A stretch of DNA of 5,187 nt from JABDDM01 sp038240295. GTDB lineage: Bacteria > Bacteroidota > Ignavibacteria > Palsa-1295. A model generated the notes under the pieces. That model was given only the letters and a program-made list of their open reading frames with translations. It made no database searches and was not told where the DNA came from. This document shows, in pieces, positions 4,252 to 5,187 of this stretch. Each line of letters begins with the position of its first letter. Position 1 is the stretch's first letter. The position numbers and the translations under genes are program-made. The stretch is from positions 1-5,187 of the forward strand of contig JBBSDW010000190.1 in assembly GCA_038240295.1 (NCBI GenBank). The letters are read 5' to 3'.

Positions 4252-5187
4252 TTAATGATTTATTACAAATCGACTGATCTTCGTTTCGTGACCCCGTTGT
4301 TCGAGCAGCGAATAAACTCCGTTCGGCCACGATGCGATATTCAGCGAAGCACGACCCATGCCATGTGTCCAAACGGTGCGGCCTAATAAATCGATGATCT
4401 GGAATTTGTTCGCATCGCTATTGATCGTGATCGTATGTGCCGCCGGATTTGGATAGACGCCTGCAATAACAGTCGCGGGGACTGCTACGCTGCTCTTGCC
4501 AACTTCCGCCATATAGACGCCGCTGCTCGTTGCGACTGCGAGCCTGCCGGAGGCTGAGTCGTATTTGATGACCCAAATATCAACGACAGAGTCGAGGCCT
4601 TCATCCGTCCAGGTGGCGCCGCCATCAGTCGATTGATCGAAATGTTGCTGCGCAATATGCAGACCGCTGAAGCGCCCCATCCACAGACGATTCGGGTTTG
4701 ACGGATCGAGATCGAACGCCCATTCATCCGGAGGACTCGTTCGGGTTTGCCACGTTTTGCCTCCGTCGTCCGAGCGAAGAAGCGACTCATTCGGATAATA
4801 AAAAACCGTCGCCCAGACGCGTAAGGGGGTCTTCGGATCGAACTGAATCCTCGGCACATCAGCATTGCCCGACGGCTCTGAAGGATGCGTCGTGTCCCAG
4901 CTTTTTCCGCCATCCGTCGTTCGACAGATCGCTCCGCCGGCAGCTCCTGCAAGATAAGTCTCGCTCGATGAAGGGTCGATCACGATTGTACAAAGCGAAG
5001 GCTGCCCAACCGTTGCCTTAAGCGAATCCCAAGTGACGCCCTTATCGGTGCTCCGCCAAAGATGGCCGGTGACGGATTCACCAAAAAAGATCGTGTCGTG
5101 CCCTTGATTGGATCTGTCTGGCTTTTCAAAGATCGTCTGCCCTTCGCTCGCCACATCCTCAATGACCCGCTTCCAATTATAGCCGCC
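4252..5187 (-). CDS. Secreted Asp-box beta-propeller protein with type IX sorting domain, C-terminal part (runs off right edge)
   Basis: The visible 311 residues are the C-terminal part of a longer protein whose start lies beyond the right edge. The frame is open to position 5187 and the first residues, GGYNWKRV, are the end of an Asp-box. A GTG at 5152-5154 is in frame but would cut the propeller, so it is not the start. Four complete Asp-boxes (S/T-x-D-x-G-x-x-W) follow: STDKGVTW 46-53, TTDGGKSW 90-97, SDDGGKTW 139-146, STDGGATW 186-193. They are spaced 44-49 residues, one per blade, as in sortilin/BNR-type propellers. Residues about 241-311 are a type A T9SS C-terminal domain: YPNP at 245-248, then DLLGRTVW, NGVYSL and a final KISRFVINH. 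The family is exported by the type IX system and the signal cleaved off, giving a surface or released protein. Its ligand or activity is unknown; no sialidase catalytic set is visible. It lies 3 bases before ndh. Confidence 0.9.
   Translation of the reverse strand, partial: GGYNWKRVIEDVASEGQTIFEKPDRSNQGHDTIFFGESVTGHLWRSTDKGVTWDSLKATVGQPSLCTIVIDPSSSETYLAGAAGGAICRTTDGGKSWDTTHPSEPSGNADVPRIQFDPKTPLRVWATVFYYPNESLLRSDDGGKTWQTRTSPPDEWAFDLDPSNPNRLWMGRFSGLHIAQQHFDQSTDGGATWTDEGLDSVVDIWVIKYDSASGRLAVATSSGVYMAEVGKSSVAVPATVIAGVYPNPAAHTITINSDANKFQIIDLLGRTVWTHGMGRASLNIASWPNGVYSLLEQRGHETKISRFVINH

Overview
The window looks like chromosomal DNA from a bacterium of the Bacteroidota/Chlorobiota (FCB) group, possibly an Ignavibacteria- or Kapabacteria-like lineage. 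The main evidence is a C-terminal type IX secretion sorting domain on the last gene, since that secretion system is essentially confined to this superphylum. Weak or absent Shine-Dalgarno sequences and one TAnnTTTG-like promoter element agree with this. The exact phylum is inference. I see no phage, transposase, CRISPR, tRNA or rRNA.

Layout, left to right: (1) 1-387, minus strand, the N-terminal part of an NAD(P)-binding extended-SDR epimerase/dehydratase or reductase that runs off the left edge. (2) 388-1123, a 736-base non-coding gap between divergent genes. It is packed with short dispersed repeats: a GTTCCCT-type heptamer array and its inverted counterpart, a 31-base perfect inverted pair, a GTCATYCTGAGCCC inverted pair and a 9-bp hairpin. 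The three inverted pairs are nested around a common centre. (3) 1124-2446, plus strand, a predicted lipoprotein joining a monohaem cytochrome c domain to a PHM-like type II copper monooxygenase domain; all six expected copper ligands can be picked out. (4) 2581-2844, plus strand, ribosomal protein bS20 (rpsT), preceded by a hairpin and followed by a strong intrinsic terminator. (5) 2890-4248, minus strand, type II NADH dehydrogenase (ndh), converging on rpsT. (6) 4252-5187, minus strand, the C-terminal part of a secreted Asp-box beta-propeller protein with a type IX sorting domain. It is only 3 bases upstream of ndh and continues beyond the right edge.

How the genes relate: the Asp-box gene and ndh are probably co-transcribed, with ndh downstream. 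rpsT and ndh converge, and the rpsT terminator lies partly inside the ndh 3' end. No shared pathway links all the genes. The cytochrome-copper protein and NDH-2 are both redox proteins of the cell envelope or membrane, but a functional link between them is not shown. The two items most worth following up are the cytochrome c/copper monooxygenase fusion and the nested repeat island at 524-1051.
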